Shown here piece by piece: positions 1 to 9,697 of a stretch of DNA of 64,000 nucleotides; the first letter of the stretch is position 1, and each line of letters opens with the position of its first letter. The DNA is taken from contig NZ_JACRAH010000021.1 of assembly GCF_016234775.1 (NCBI RefSeq), forward strand, positions 186,001-250,000, given 5' to 3'. The position numbers and the translations under genes are program-made. The notes beneath the pieces were generated by a model that ran no database searches, was not told the DNA's origin, and saw only the letters and a program-made list of their open reading frames with translations. Source of the DNA: Aquabacterium sp. (GTDB lineage: Bacteria; Pseudomonadota; Gammaproteobacteria; Burkholderiales; Burkholderiaceae_C).

Positions 1-40
1 CAATGACCGTGTCCGCCACGGCCACCAGCGACTGATCCAT
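1..40 (-). CDS. Truncated 5' end of an unidentified gene
   Basis: An ATG on the minus strand at base 40 overlaps the TGA of the DUF1993 gene (TGATG arrangement), and the frame stays open to the window edge, giving MDQSLVAVADTVI. Such a stop-start overlap normally means translational coupling, so this is probably the second gene of an operon with the DUF1993 gene. Only 13 residues are visible, so no family can be assigned. Confidence 0.5.
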   Translation of the reverse strand, partial: MDQSLVAVADTVI

Positions 41-546
41 CAGGCGCCGCCCAGGAAGTCGGCTTTGCCGATCTCCACGCCACCGTGGCGCAACAGGTTG
101 TAGGCCGTGGTGGTGTGGAAGTACAGATTGGGCAGCACCCAGCCTGTCAGGTAGGCCTGGCCCTTGAACTCGAAAGTGCGTGACGGGAAGCTCAGCACGA
201 TGTCGGCGTCTTCCTTGCCATCGATCTGTTCGGGCGTGATGGTCTTGAGGAAAGCGACGGTCTTGTCGATGCGCGCCTGCAGTTCGGCAAACGTCGCTTC
301 GTTGTCCTCGTACTTGGGCATGTCGATGCCTGCCAGGCGTGCTGCGCCGCCCTTGACCGTGTCCGAGGCGATCTGAACCTGGCGGATCAAGGGGAACATG
401 TCGGGGTAGATGCGCGCCGTCAAGAAGGCGTTCGGATCGATCTTGCGCGCCTCACAATGCGCCGCACCCTTGGCCAGGATGGCCGCCAGGTTGTGGAGGG
501 TGTGGATGGCCACAGGGACGAAGGCCGAGTACATGGACAGGCTCAT
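40..546 (-). CDS. DUF1993 family protein
   Basis: A 168-residue cytosolic protein that I recognise as the DUF1993 family, which has a four-helix DinB/YfiT-like bundle and no established biochemical role. It has the expected full length and the C-terminal segment rich in Tyr and His (YFHTTTAYNLLRHGGVEIG) that is typical of the family. There is no signal peptide or membrane segment. The start ATG at 546 is preceded by a good ribosome binding site (GAGGAAG on the minus strand). Its stop overlaps the start of the next minus-strand gene at the window edge. The family assignment is fairly sure; the function is unknown. Confidence 0.85.
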   Translation of the reverse strand: MSLSMYSAFVPVAIHTLHNLAAILAKGAAHCEARKIDPNAFLTARIYPDMFPLIRQVQIASDTVKGGAARLAGIDMPKYEDNEATFAELQARIDKTVAFLKTITPEQIDGKEDADIVLSFPSRTFEFKGQAYLTGWVLPNLYFHTTTAYNLLRHGGVEIGKADFLGGA

Positions 547-603
547 GAAGCTTCCTCATTGTGTTGGGGGTGGCGCTTTGTACATCGAACAACGCCTTGA
601 TGC

Positions 604-1560
604 TCAACCGCGCTTGAATAGGCCCATGAGCTTGCTGCCCAACATGACCACGGCCAGCGCGAGGGCGCCCGCTGCGATACCGGCGACCGCATCCAGCACC
701 ACCGGCGCCACCACAGCCAGCACCCCGCCGATAGCTGGCACGCCGTGCACCGCATGTTCGGCCGCCTCCACCACCTCATGTGCGCCAGGCAGACCATGCA
801 GCAAGATGCCACCGCCCACCAGGAACATGGCCGCCGTGCCAACAACCGACAGCGTTTTCATCAACACGGGCGCAGCAGCCAGCAACCCTTGGCCAACGCG
901 ACGCCGCAGGGCTGGCAAAGGCCCCTGCCCTTCCATCTGACTGAAGTACAGCCCCACGTCGTCCATCTTCACGATCGCGGCCACCAGGCCATAAACACCC
1001 ACCGTGATCGCCACCGACACGCCGCTGAGCACCAGCACCTGCTTCATCAAGGAAGCTTCGGCCACCGTCCCCAAGGTGATCGTCACGATCTCGGCTGACA
1101 GGATGAAGTCGGTGCGCACAGCACCTTCTATCTTGTCCTTCTCGAACGCCACCATGTCCACCTCGGCGTCGGCCAGCGCATGGGCCAGGGCTTCGCGATG
1201 CGCCTCTTCTTCGTGGTCATCACCATGCAGGAAGGGATGCGCCAGCTTTTCAACGCCTTCAAAGCACAGGTAAGCGCCTCCGAGCATCAGCAGGGGTGTC
1301 ACGGCCCAGGGTGCCAGGGCGCTGATGGCCAGCGCTGCGGGCACCAGGATCACCTTGTTGCGCACCGATCCTTTGGCCACGGCCCAGACCACCGGCAGTT
1401 CACGCTCGGCACGAATGCCAGCCACCTGCTGGGCGTTGAGGGCCAGATCGTCCCCCAACACGCCCGCCGTCTTCTTGGCGGCCACCTTGGCCATGACGGA
1501 CACGTCGTCGAGGACGAGCGCAATGTCGTCGAGCAATACCAGGAGGCTGGATACAGCCAT
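604..1560 (-). CDS. DUF808 (YedI-type) inner membrane protein
   Basis: A 318-residue polytopic membrane protein of the DUF808/YedI family, whose role is unknown. The N-terminus ([16 protein letters not shown]) and the following stretch naming a soluble domain ([18 protein letters not shown]) are hallmarks of the family. Several hydrophobic helices follow (about residues 75-100, 160-200, 225-255 and 270-305). A His/Glu-rich cytoplasmic loop ([12 protein letters not shown]) sits near residue 115. The ATG at 1560 has a clear Shine-Dalgarno (AAGGGAG). It lies 58 bases upstream of the DUF1993 gene on the same strand, so the two may be cotranscribed. Confidence 0.88.
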   Translation of the reverse strand: MAVSSLLVLLDDIALVLDDVSVMAKVAAKKTAGVLGDDLALNAQQVAGIRAERELPVVWAVAKGSVRNKVILVPAALAISALAPWAVTPLLMLGGAYLCFEGVEKLAHPFLHGDDHEEEAHREALAHALADAEVDMVAFEKDKIEGAVRTDFILSAEIVTITLGTVAEASLMKQVLVLSGVSVAITVGVYGLVAAIVKMDDVGLYFSQMEGQGPLPALRRRVGQGLLAAAPVLMKTLSVVGTAAMFLVGGGILLHGLPGAHEVVEAAEHAVHGVPAIGGVLAVVAPVVLDAVAGIAAGALALAVVMLGSKLMGLFKRG

Positions 1561-1663
1561 GATGTGGACTCCCTTGAATTCATCGCCTGCGTGGCCGATT
1601 GTTGGCCACAGGCAAGGCGTGAATGTTAACGGCTGAGCGGCCGCCGGGAGTCAAGCAGCCTGA

Positions 1664-2548
1664 TCAGGCCGATTCGAAGATGTCGCGCAGTTCTTCTTCC
1701 CAGGCCATCTGTTCGTCCACACTGACCTGCAGCCACTCCATGGCAGTAGCACCGTGGACTTTCCAGTCCACGTCCTGCTCCAGGCCTTCGTGGCGGCGCA
1801 TGTAGTAATCGGCCAGCAAGCCCATGGACACCAGGGTGTTGACTTCCGACTTCGCGCCCTTTTCCCTGAGGATGTCCAGATCGTGGTGCAGGCGAATGGC
1901 CGCCGTCACCGAGGGCGACAGGCGCCACACGCGGGCCACCAGGGCACCGACCACCGCGTGATCGGTTTTGTGGTTGGCATTCTCGGTTTCGACGAAGGAG
2001 CGATCAATGCGCGCATGGGCCTCGATCAGGGTGCCCAGGTAGCCACGCACACTTTGCGCCATCACGGCCATGCCAACGTGGCAGAACAGGCCATAGGTGT
2101 GCGCCAGATCGGTGGACACACCGGGCAATTTGCCCGCCATGAAGGCCATGGCCAGGGCCCGCTTGGTACAGCGTTCCCAGAAGCGCAACAGATGTTTGGA
2201 ATTGACCTTGATGGCGCGGCGTGCCAGAAAACCGATCATCACCGCGGCCGTGTTTTCCAGGCCCAGGCGGTTCATCGCCTGACCGATGGTCTGAGCAGGC
2301 TGGCCGCCAGCGGCGTACAAAGGGCTGTTGGCCGCACGCAGCAAGGCGGCCGACATGGCCACGTCACTGGTGGCGATGTGCGCCACCTCGTTGAGGTCCG
2401 GCTCCTCCTTGGCCATGGCGCCCTGCAGGCGGGTCAGCAATGCAGGGCATGGCGGGATCTGGATGTCATGCAAGGGGCCGTTTTTTCTGGCCTTGTCCAA
2501 CTCCGTGAGGATGTCATCGATGCAGGTGGGCTCGGTGGCGGTGGTCAT
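1664..2548 (-). CDS. HDOD domain protein
   Basis: A 294-residue protein with an HDOD domain, a catalytically modified relative of HD phosphohydrolases used in signalling and often linked to chemotaxis, c-di-GMP or stress control. The domain spans about residues 30-240: the segment IPPCPALLTRLQGAM opens it, and AMSAALLRAANSPLYAAGG is the characteristic helix pair. No kinase, receiver or GGDEF domain is attached. It is a stand-alone gene on the minus strand, between the DUF808 and P450 genes. The ribosome binding site at 2548 is weak, so the start is not certain. Confidence 0.85.
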   Translation of the reverse strand: MTTATEPTCIDDILTELDKARKNGPLHDIQIPPCPALLTRLQGAMAKEEPDLNEVAHIATSDVAMSAALLRAANSPLYAAGGQPAQTIGQAMNRLGLENTAAVMIGFLARRAIKVNSKHLLRFWERCTKRALAMAFMAGKLPGVSTDLAHTYGLFCHVGMAVMAQSVRGYLGTLIEAHARIDRSFVETENANHKTDHAVVGALVARVWRLSPSVTAAIRLHHDLDILREKGAKSEVNTLVSMGLLADYYMRRHEGLEQDVDWKVHGATAMEWLQVSVDEQMAWEEELRDIFESA

Positions 2549-2610
2549 GGCGGCAGACGTGGGAACGATGGGTATTTATCGGACAAGCCCACCCGTTCTT
2601 GAGCCCTGAT

Positions 2611-4050
2611 TCAGGGTGAAATTGGCGACAATTTCAGGGTCAGACCGACCGGTGTCATCGTGAAGGACATCACTTCTGCCGCCTCGCTGCCATCGGGCGT
2701 GTCCACGGCCTCAATGCGGAACTGGCTCAGCAAGGTGGCGAGCGCCAGTTTCATTTCGACCAGGGCCAGATATCGCCCCGGGCAGACGCGTGGCCCGGCT
2801 CCGAATGGCGTGGACACCCGCTTGGCGCTGCTCGCCTGCGCCGCATCGGCATCCAGCCATCGCTCGGGGGCGAATCTTTCGGGATCCGGGAAGTAGGTGG
2901 CATCCATGGCGTCATGGCGTGACACGCACCAGATCATGGTGTCCTTGGGTACCGCCACATCGGCCACCACGGTGTCGCGCAAGGCTTGCACCACGCGAAA
3001 TGGCGCCACCGGCTTGAGGCGCATGGTTTCGTGGCACACGGCCTCCAGATAAGGCAGTTGCGCCATGTGGTCCATGGTGAGCATCGAGAGATCCGCGCCC
3101 ACCACATCCCGGGCTTCCTGCTGGGCTTGTTGAAGGACCGCCGGGTTGCGGTGCAGCAGGTAGATCGCCCAGGCCAGGGTGTTGGCGGTCGTGTCCTCGC
3201 CGGCCAGCAACATGGTCATGACGTTGCCCGCCACATCGTCATCGGTTACACCGCTGTCGGGCTGGTCTGCAGCCGCGATCATGGCTTCCAGCAGGTTGGT
3301 GGGTTGCGCCACGCGAGCGGGGTCGTCACGCATGCGCTGGCGTGCCTGGGCGATGAAATCCTCGATGGCCTGGCTGACAATGGTCAGGCTGTGCGCCAGC
3401 TCGCGATCCTTGGCGCGCTTGAACCAGCGCCAGTAAGGCACCAGCGCATTGACCCGGCTGAACAGCGCCGGGAAGATCTTGTCCAGATGGTGCTGGATGA
3501 TGTCCTCGTCGGACTCCAGCGTGTTGGTCTCGGCGCCAAAGGCCAGGCCCGCGATGGCATCCACCGTGAAGCGCATCAGATCAGCTTGCAGGTCGATGGG
3601 CTGATGTGCGCTGGCCGCCTTGATCCAGCGAGCCTGCAAGCGCCTCGACACGCTCAGCAGCAAGGGGAAATAGGCCCGCACATGGCTGGGCGAGAACGCC
3701 GACATCACCATGCGGCGCTGGGCGTACCAGACGGCCCCTTCCGCGTTGAACACGCCGGGGTGCAAGCCCATCTCGCGCACGAGCTGATCGAGCTTGGCGG
3801 GCCGCCTGAAACCCTCAGGGCGATCACGCATCACCGTGTTGATGAGGTCGTGATCGCGCAGCACCAGCACCTTCGCCGGCCCCAGCCTGGCCTTGAAGAT
3901 CGGGCCGTAAGCCTTGGCCCAGTCTTCCAGATCGATGTGGATCTGGTTGAGCTGGATCTGCAGGGCATTGCCCACGATGGGCCAGGCCTTGGGGCCCGGC
4001 AGATCGGCCCATTGGCGCAAAGGCGCGGCATGGCTGGTGGTGGTGCTCAT
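2611..4050 (-). CDS. Cytochrome P450
   Basis: A 479-residue soluble P450 monooxygenase. Visible landmarks are the I-helix oxygen-binding motif AGEDTT (283-288), the ExxR pair E341/R344, and the haem-binding loop PFGAGPRVCPG with the thiolate ligand C423. No membrane anchor or fused reductase is present, so it must use separate ferredoxin/flavodoxin partners, none of which is encoded nearby. The ATG at 4050 is chosen because it has an AGAGAGG ribosome binding site; an upstream in-frame start at 4125 has none. The substrate cannot be read from sequence. It is transcribed divergently from dusC. Confidence 0.93.
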   Translation of the reverse strand: MSTTTSHAAPLRQWADLPGPKAWPIVGNALQIQLNQIHIDLEDWAKAYGPIFKARLGPAKVLVLRDHDLINTVMRDRPEGFRRPAKLDQLVREMGLHPGVFNAEGAVWYAQRRMVMSAFSPSHVRAYFPLLLSVSRRLQARWIKAASAHQPIDLQADLMRFTVDAIAGLAFGAETNTLESDEDIIQHHLDKIFPALFSRVNALVPYWRWFKRAKDRELAHSLTIVSQAIEDFIAQARQRMRDDPARVAQPTNLLEAMIAAADQPDSGVTDDDVAGNVMTMLLAGEDTTANTLAWAIYLLHRNPAVLQQAQQEARDVVGADLSMLTMDHMAQLPYLEAVCHETMRLKPVAPFRVVQALRDTVVADVAVPKDTMIWCVSRHDAMDATYFPDPERFAPERWLDADAAQASSAKRVSTPFGAGPRVCPGRYLALVEMKLALATLLSQFRIEAVDTPDGSEAAEVMSFTMTPVGLTLKLSPISP

Positions 4051-4158
4051 TGACGCCTCTCTTGAACCGTGGATGGGGCAGGAAGGCGCACATTGTGACC
4101 CCGACACGCGGCCAAATACGTACACTGGCGCCCCGGTTGTTCCCTAGGTTTTTCTCTC

Positions 4159-5163
4159 ATGGCCATCCTGCTGGCGCCCATGGAGGGTTTGCTGGACTTC
4201 GCCTTGCGCGATGTCCTGACCCGCGTGGGCGGCATAGACCGTTGCGTCTCCGAATTCATCCGCGTGACCGACACGCTGCTGCCGGCCCGCGCCTTCCTGC
4301 GCGTGGTGCCGGAGCTTGGCCATGGCAGCCGCACACCGGCAGGTGTGCCCGTGCGCGCCCAACTGCTGGGCTCGGACCCCATTTGCCTGGCTGACAACGC
4401 TGCACGGCTGGCCGAACTGGGCTCTGCCGGCATCGACTTGAACTTCGGCTGCCCGGCCAAGGTGGTCAACCGGCATGGCGGCGGCGCGGCCCTTCTGCAA
4501 GACCCCGAGCTGTTGCACCGCATCCTGACGGCTGTGCGGCAGGCCGTGCCGGGCGAAGTGCCGGTGTCGGCCAAGATGCGCCTGGGTTTTCACGATGACG
4601 ACCTGGCCGAAGACTGCGCCCGGGCCATCGAAGCCGGTGGTGCCGATGAACTGGTGGTGCACGCCCGCACCAAGGCGCATGGCTACCGCCCCCCGGCCTA
4701 CTGGGACCGCATCGCCGACATCCGAACCAGCGTGCGCATTCCCGTGGTGGCCAATGGCGAGATCTGGACGGTAGACGATGCGCGACGTTGCGTGGAAGTG
4801 TCAGGCTGCACCGACATCATGCTGGGGCGAGGCATCGTGGTGGACCCGGGCCTGGCACTGGCCATCCTGATCGATCAGGGCTTGCCCATTGCAGGCCAGG
4901 CCCAACCTGACTGGCCCAGCCTGCAGCCTCTGCTGGGCTACTTCTGGGAGCTGATCCTTGCTCACGTCGAGCCGCGCGCCCGCACGGGCCGCATGAAGCA
5001 GTGGCTCAACTACATGCGCAAGCGCCACCCTGAGGCGCAAGAGGCCTATATGCAGATCCGCACATTGACCGACTCACGCCTGGTGGACCCGATCGTGCGG
5101 GCCTGGGTGGGTGACGCCGCGCTGCCTGCGCCTCAGTCCGCCTCGACCATTTCGGAAGACTGA
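4159..5163 (+). CDS. dusC: tRNA-dihydrouridine(16) synthase DusC
   Basis: A 334-residue FMN-dependent enzyme that reduces uridine in the D-loop of tRNA. The N-terminus (LLAPMEGLLDFALRDVLT), the active-site segment INLNFGCPAK-type sequence (GIDLNFGCPAKVVNRHGGGA) with the catalytic Cys, and the phosphate-binding glycines near the C-terminus match the Dus family. The LLPARAFLRVVPEL stretch fits the DusC branch that modifies U16. The 3' end overlaps the convergent MipA gene by 31 bases. Confidence 0.92.
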   Translation: MAILLAPMEGLLDFALRDVLTRVGGIDRCVSEFIRVTDTLLPARAFLRVVPELGHGSRTPAGVPVRAQLLGSDPICLADNAARLAELGSAGIDLNFGCPAKVVNRHGGGAALLQDPELLHRILTAVRQAVPGEVPVSAKMRLGFHDDDLAEDCARAIEAGGADELVVHARTKAHGYRPPAYWDRIADIRTSVRIPVVANGEIWTVDDARRCVEVSGCTDIMLGRGIVVDPGLALAILIDQGLPIAGQAQPDWPSLQPLLGYFWELILAHVEPRARTGRMKQWLNYMRKRHPEAQEAYMQIRTLTDSRLVDPIVRAWVGDAALPAPQSASTISED

Positions 5164-5957
5164 CCCAGCACCCAGGCCACGGCTACGCCACCGGCCAGGT
5201 AGCTGCGCGTCCTGACCAGGGGGCTGTCGCGGAAGACGGCACCATTGAGGTTGTCATAGCGCATGAAGGCGCCCACCCAGGTCTTGTCGAAACGCTTGCT
5301 CAGGCCGGCCACGAACTGCGCCCCCGAATAACCCGCCGTGGCCTTGTAGGCAGGGCGCGCGGCCGTGGCGTACTGGGGCGCCACGTCGTAGAAGTAGGCA
5401 TGACGGCGCGTGGTGGCATAGATGGGGCCTGTCAGCATGGTGAGGTTCCAGCCTGACAAGCCCGCCACGTTGCGGATATCGAGATTGAGGTTCGGGCTGG
5501 CCTGCCAGCCGTCGCTGCCCACGCCGTTGCCCAAAGTGATGCCATAGGTCACGGGCACGCGCATCTTCAAACGGACGCGGTCACCTTCGGACTTGTAGAA
5601 ATGCACTTCCAGCGCCGGCCCGATCTCGATGGCGCCAGACAGGCTGGGCATGCCACGGCGCGCCTGGTTTTTCACGCTGGAGACAGGAATGCTGCCGTTG
5701 AGCCCCAGATCCACGTGAGCCGAAGGCCCCAGATCGATCAGTTCTGCACGCGCGCCCTGACGGTCCGCCTTGATCCAGTCGCCACGGTAAACCAGATAGG
5801 GAATCGGGAACAAGTAGGCGCGAGACTCATCCGAGCCCCGGTAATCGGGAAAGCTCATGGCTGCGGCACCCAGGCCCAGCTCCCATTTGGGCTTTTCCTC
5901 GGCTTGCACTGACAAGGCCAGGCCGCACAAGAGCAGCGTCCATACACGTTTGGGCAT
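5133..5957 (-). CDS. MipA/OmpV family outer membrane protein
   Basis: A 274-residue outer-membrane beta-barrel protein of the MipA/OmpV family (originally described as a murein-synthesis scaffold interacting protein). A signal peptide (about residues 1-18, ending VQA) precedes the family's first strand motif GLGAAAMSFPDYRGSDES. Alternating beta strands run to the C-terminus. The start at 5957 is preferred to 6029 because a GGAG lies upstream and the signal peptide begins there. Its 5' region faces the ylqF gene, so the two share a promoter region of about 107 bases. Confidence 0.88.
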   Translation of the reverse strand: MPKRVWTLLLCGLALSVQAEEKPKWELGLGAAAMSFPDYRGSDESRAYLFPIPYLVYRGDWIKADRQGARAELIDLGPSAHVDLGLNGSIPVSSVKNQARRGMPSLSGAIEIGPALEVHFYKSEGDRVRLKMRVPVTYGITLGNGVGSDGWQASPNLNLDIRNVAGLSGWNLTMLTGPIYATTRRHAYFYDVAPQYATAARPAYKATAGYSGAQFVAGLSKRFDKTWVGAFMRYDNLNGAVFRDSPLVRTRSYLAGGVAVAWVLGQSSEMVEAD

Positions 5958-6064
5958 CCCACGCACTCCATTTGAATGATGGCGCACATTCTGACATTCA
6001 GAAGCAAGCACAATGGAGGGTTTGCACATCTGCGCGGCCCCAGCCCAGGAAAGAGAACACCCCG

Positions 6065-7024
6065 ATGGCCATCAACTGGTTCCCCGGTCACATGAATGTG
6101 ACCAAGAAAGCCATCATCGAACGCATGAAGGAGATCGACGTCGTCATCGAGATGCTCGATGCACGGCTGCCGGGCTCCAGCGCCAACCCCATGCTGGCGG
6201 AGCTGACCGGCACGCGCCACAAGCTCAAGATCCTCAACAAGCAGGACGTGGCCGACCCCGAGCGCACCGCCGCCTGGCTGGCCTGGTACAACGCCCAGGA
6301 AGGCACGCAAGCCATCGCGCTGGATGCCAGCGACACCGCCCCGGCCCAACGCCTGATCAAGGCCTGCCGCGAACTGGCGCCCAATCGTGGCGGCATGGCC
6401 AAGCCCTTGCGCGTGCTGATCTGCGGCATCCCCAATGTGGGCAAATCCACGCTGATGAACACCCTGGTGGGCAAGAAGGCGGCCAAGACGGGCGACGAGG
6501 CCGGCATCACCAAGATCGAGCAACGCATCAACCTGGCCAGTGATTTCTACCTGTTCGACACGCCCGGCATGCTGTGGCCCAAGATCACCATCGAGCAAGG
6601 TGGCTACAACCTGGCCGCCAGTGGCGCCGTGGGCCGCAACGCCTATGACGAAGAAGAAGTGGCGCTGGAGCTGCTGGCCCGACTGAAAGGGCCTTATGCC
6701 GCCTTGCTGGCCGCACGCTACAAACTCGATGATGTGGCCGGCATCCCCGCCCTGCATGACGATGTTCTGCTGACTGAGATCGGCCGCAAGCGCGGGGCCG
6801 TGATGACGGGTGGCCGCGTCAACCTGCAGAAAGCCGCCGAGATCGTGCTCAACGACTTCCGCAGCGCGATCCTGGGGCCCATCACGCTGGAAACGCCTGA
6901 AGAGTTCGCGCAATGGGCTGCCGTGGCGGAAGAAGCCGAAGCGGAACGCCAGCGCAAGAAGGCGGCCCGCAACAAGAAAGGCAGCGGCCGACGCCAGGAT
7001 GACGACGACGATCAAGAAGACTGA
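6065..7024 (+). CDS. ylqF: Ribosome biogenesis GTPase YlqF
   Basis: A 319-residue circularly permuted GTPase of the YlqF/RbgA family, which acts in assembly of the large ribosomal subunit. The motif order is permuted as expected: G4 NKQD (near residue 58), then G1 GIPNVGKST (near 122) and G3 DTPG. The opening INWFPGHM is diagnostic. A low-complexity Lys/Arg then Asp-rich tail (ends QDDDDDQED) forms the last 30 residues. The ATG at 6065 follows an AGGAAAGAG ribosome binding site; an earlier in-frame ATG at 5972 lies in the divergent promoter region and is rejected. Confidence 0.92.
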   Translation: MAINWFPGHMNVTKKAIIERMKEIDVVIEMLDARLPGSSANPMLAELTGTRHKLKILNKQDVADPERTAAWLAWYNAQEGTQAIALDASDTAPAQRLIKACRELAPNRGGMAKPLRVLICGIPNVGKSTLMNTLVGKKAAKTGDEAGITKIEQRINLASDFYLFDTPGMLWPKITIEQGGYNLAASGAVGRNAYDEEEVALELLARLKGPYAALLAARYKLDDVAGIPALHDDVLLTEIGRKRGAVMTGGRVNLQKAAEIVLNDFRSAILGPITLETPEEFAQWAAVAEEAEAERQRKKAARNKKGSGRRQDDDDDQED

Positions 7025-7072
7025 CGCCGGCACCCTGTACAACGCTAATCAGATCAACACAGGAGCCTTTCC

Positions 7073-7714
7073 ATGCCCAAGCCCATCCTTTCCGTGATCC
7101 GCATGCTGAGCATGGCCATCACGCTGGCCGTCACATGCGCTGCGCAAGCGGCAGGCAGCAAGCCATTCGACTACTACGTGTTGGCCTTGTCCTGGTCGCC
7201 CACCTACTGCCTGATGCACAGCCAGGACAAAAATCAGTGCGGCAAAGGCTATGGCTTTGTGCTGCACGGGCTGTGGCCGCAGTACAAGGCGGGCGGCTAC
7301 CCTCAGTTCTGCCAGACAACAGAAACCTTGAGCCGCGACGCCATCATCTACGGCGTCAGCCTGTTCCCCAGCCCATCGCTGATTCGGCACGAGTGGGACA
7401 AACACGGTACGTGCAGCAACCAGAGTGCCCTGGCTTACTTCAAGACCGCAGACCTGGCCCTGGCCAGCATCCGCGTGCCTTCGTCCATGCAGGCACCGGT
7501 CAAGCCCTTGTTCATGCCAGCCAAGGCGATTGCATCGGCCATCCAGCAAGCCAACCCCGCGCTGCCCGCCAACAGTGTGGTCGTGAGTTGCAGCGGGCCG
7601 GAGTTGTCTGAAGTGCGCGTGTGCATGAGCAAGGACCTGAAAGCCATGGCCTGCGGCAAGGGTGTCACGACCGCCTGCCGCAGCGGCAACATCCGCATCC
7701 CATCGGTGCGTTGA
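7073..7714 (+). CDS. rna: Secreted ribonuclease T2
   Basis: A 213-residue ribonuclease of the T2/RNase I family, which cleaves RNA non-specifically through a 2',3'-cyclic phosphate. Both active-site segments are intact: FVLHGLWPQ (first catalytic His) and HEWDKHGTC (second catalytic His, with Glu and Lys). A signal peptide of about 27 residues ends in AQA-AG, so the enzyme is periplasmic or secreted; six or more cysteines could form disulfides. The AGGAG at about 8 bases upstream supports the start. It ends 9 bases before the helicase gene. Confidence 0.93.
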   Translation: MPKPILSVIRMLSMAITLAVTCAAQAAGSKPFDYYVLALSWSPTYCLMHSQDKNQCGKGYGFVLHGLWPQYKAGGYPQFCQTTETLSRDAIIYGVSLFPSPSLIRHEWDKHGTCSNQSALAYFKTADLALASIRVPSSMQAPVKPLFMPAKAIASAIQQANPALPANSVVVSCSGPELSEVRVCMSKDLKAMACGKGVTTACRSGNIRIPSVR

Positions 7715-7723
7715 GCCTGTTGA

Positions 7724-9691
7724 ATGGCGCCCATGGCTGACACCTGCTATCAACCCAAGGGCATCGTGCCCACAGCCGAACAACTGGCCATCCAGTTGGG
7801 GCGCCACAAGCGCGTGATCGTGGAGGCCAATGCGGGTGCCGCCAAAACCACCACACTGGCCTTGCGCCTGGCTCAGGCGCTCGAACGCGGCGCCGATGCC
7901 GAGCGCATCCTGGCCCTCACCTATACCGACGCCGCCGTACTGGCCTTGAAACAGGCGCTGGAGCGCATCGGCCTGCCAGCGGCCGTGCGCAACCGCATCA
8001 AGATCCGCACCTTCGATGACTTCTGCCGCGCCCGCCTGCAGCATGTGGAAGGCGGCAATGTGCACCACTACGACACGCCCGAACAGCTCAAGCCCTACGT
8101 GCTGCAAGCCATCGAGCGCGTGATGTCCAACCCGGACGAACGGCACGCGGACGAGTTTGCCGTCGATGGCAGCGGCGAGGCCATGGTCGAAGGCTTGCTG
8201 CAGGCGTTCGCACGGCTCAAGGGCACCTTGCAGTGGTTCCTGGAGGCCGGCGAACAGGTGCTCACACCTGATCTGGCCAACGAACTGGGCTTCGATTACC
8301 TGACGCTGCGCACCTTCTGGGCCTACGAGATCCTGCGGCGCGGCGGGCACCCCGATCACCCGGCTTTTCGCGCCCCGCATGACGCCACCTATGACCTGGC
8401 CTGCCTGCTGCTGGACGACGAAGCCTTCGTGGACCTGCCGCAACCGCTGGCCATGGGCCTGCATCTGATCCTGGTCGATGAGATGCACGACACCAACCGG
8501 GCCATGTTCACGGTGCTGCGCCATCTGTTGATCCAGAACCCGCAAACCGCCTTTGTCGGGGTGGGCGACCGGGATCAGGTCATCCATGCGGTGGCGGGGG
8601 CCGATGCCGGCTTCATGGGGGACACCTTCGAGCGTGAAATCGGTGAGGCCGAAAGGCTACCCTTGACCGCCTCATATCGATTCGGACCCAAGCTGGCGGC
8701 ATCGGTCAGCAGGCTGTCGAACAAACGCTATGACTCGCTGAGCAGCATGGCCACCGACATCCAGGTGGTGGGCTACGACGATATCAAAGACGCACACAGG
8801 CACATCATCGAGGTGATCCAGCAAGGCGTTGGCCTGGGCCCCAAGGCCACGCGAAGCGAGCTGGCCATCCTCCTGCGCCAGCCGCATCAATCCGTGGCGC
8901 TGGAGAACCACCTGCTCGACAAGGGGGTGGACTACCGCACCAGCGGCTTTGACACCTATTTGATGCGCCCGGAAGTGCTGTTTGTACGCGGCCTCATCGC
9001 CTGTGCGCGCAACAGCTTTGCCGGCATCGAGCGCATCGAGACGCGCATGCGGGTGCTGCAGGCCATGCTGACCTTTGCGGGCTCCCATGTCGAGAGCGCA
9101 CAAGACACGGCAGAGGACCGCGCCAAGGAGCAGCACGAGGCCATCAAGAGCGTGGCGCACACGCCCGAACTGGTCGAGGTGTTCCTGGAGAACCAGATCC
9201 TGCGCAATGCAGGCAAGGCCGCGCGCCATCAACTGGAAGCGGCCATCGACATCGCCAGCACCAATGCCACGCATGTGCTGCTGGAGCGCTTTGTGGCGGC
9301 CCTGTCGCCGCAGACACTGGCCGCACGCGTGATGGTGCAACGCAGCGACATCGCCCAGGTCAGTGCCAACATCCAGGGCCTGATCGCATCAGCGGCCACG
9401 TATGACCATGTCGAATCCTTCTTCCGCGCGATGAACGAGCGCGAGATCCGTCAGCAAGGCATGCGCGGCAAGGACTGCATCGTGCTGTCCAGCATCGAAG
9501 CCGCCAAGGGCCTGGAGTTCGATCACGTCATCCTGCCCGGGCTCAACAAGGGCGAGTTCGCCATTGGCGGCAACACCACCGACAACCGCAACCTGCTTTA
9601 TGTGGGCATGACGCGGGCCCGCCAGCGGCTCACCATCCTGTGCGACCGCCAGCGCCCCAGCCAATACCTGGTGGATGCAGGCCTGATCTGA
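7724..9691 (+). CDS. UvrD/Rep-type superfamily 1 DNA helicase
   Basis: A 655-residue SF1A helicase. Motifs read in order: Walker A variant NAGAAKTTT, motif II LVDEMHD, motif III-like GVGDRDQVIHAVAGA, motif IV ASYRFGP, motif V SSIEAAKGLEFDHVILPG and motif VI LLYVGMTRARQRL. The Walker A differs from canonical GxGKT by an Ala before Lys. No exonuclease domain is attached, so this is not RecB or AddA. The start is ambiguous between ATGs at 7724 and 7733. It is likely cotranscribed with the RNase gene. The biological role within SF1 is undetermined. Confidence 0.88.
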   Translation: MAPMADTCYQPKGIVPTAEQLAIQLGRHKRVIVEANAGAAKTTTLALRLAQALERGADAERILALTYTDAAVLALKQALERIGLPAAVRNRIKIRTFDDFCRARLQHVEGGNVHHYDTPEQLKPYVLQAIERVMSNPDERHADEFAVDGSGEAMVEGLLQAFARLKGTLQWFLEAGEQVLTPDLANELGFDYLTLRTFWAYEILRRGGHPDHPAFRAPHDATYDLACLLLDDEAFVDLPQPLAMGLHLILVDEMHDTNRAMFTVLRHLLIQNPQTAFVGVGDRDQVIHAVAGADAGFMGDTFEREIGEAERLPLTASYRFGPKLAASVSRLSNKRYDSLSSMATDIQVVGYDDIKDAHRHIIEVIQQGVGLGPKATRSELAILLRQPHQSVALENHLLDKGVDYRTSGFDTYLMRPEVLFVRGLIACARNSFAGIERIETRMRVLQAMLTFAGSHVESAQDTAEDRAKEQHEAIKSVAHTPELVEVFLENQILRNAGKAARHQLEAAIDIASTNATHVLLERFVAALSPQTLAARVMVQRSDIAQVSANIQGLIASAATYDHVESFFRAMNEREIRQQGMRGKDCIVLSSIEAAKGLEFDHVILPGLNKGEFAIGGNTTDNRNLLYVGMTRARQRLTILCDRQRPSQYLVDAGLI

Positions 9692-9697
9692 GGGGGT

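Noticed and set aside
4105-4125. Third copy of the TACGT box near the P450 start (ATACGTACACT)
   Set aside because: It has a TACGTA core but not the six-base spacing with a second ACGTA.
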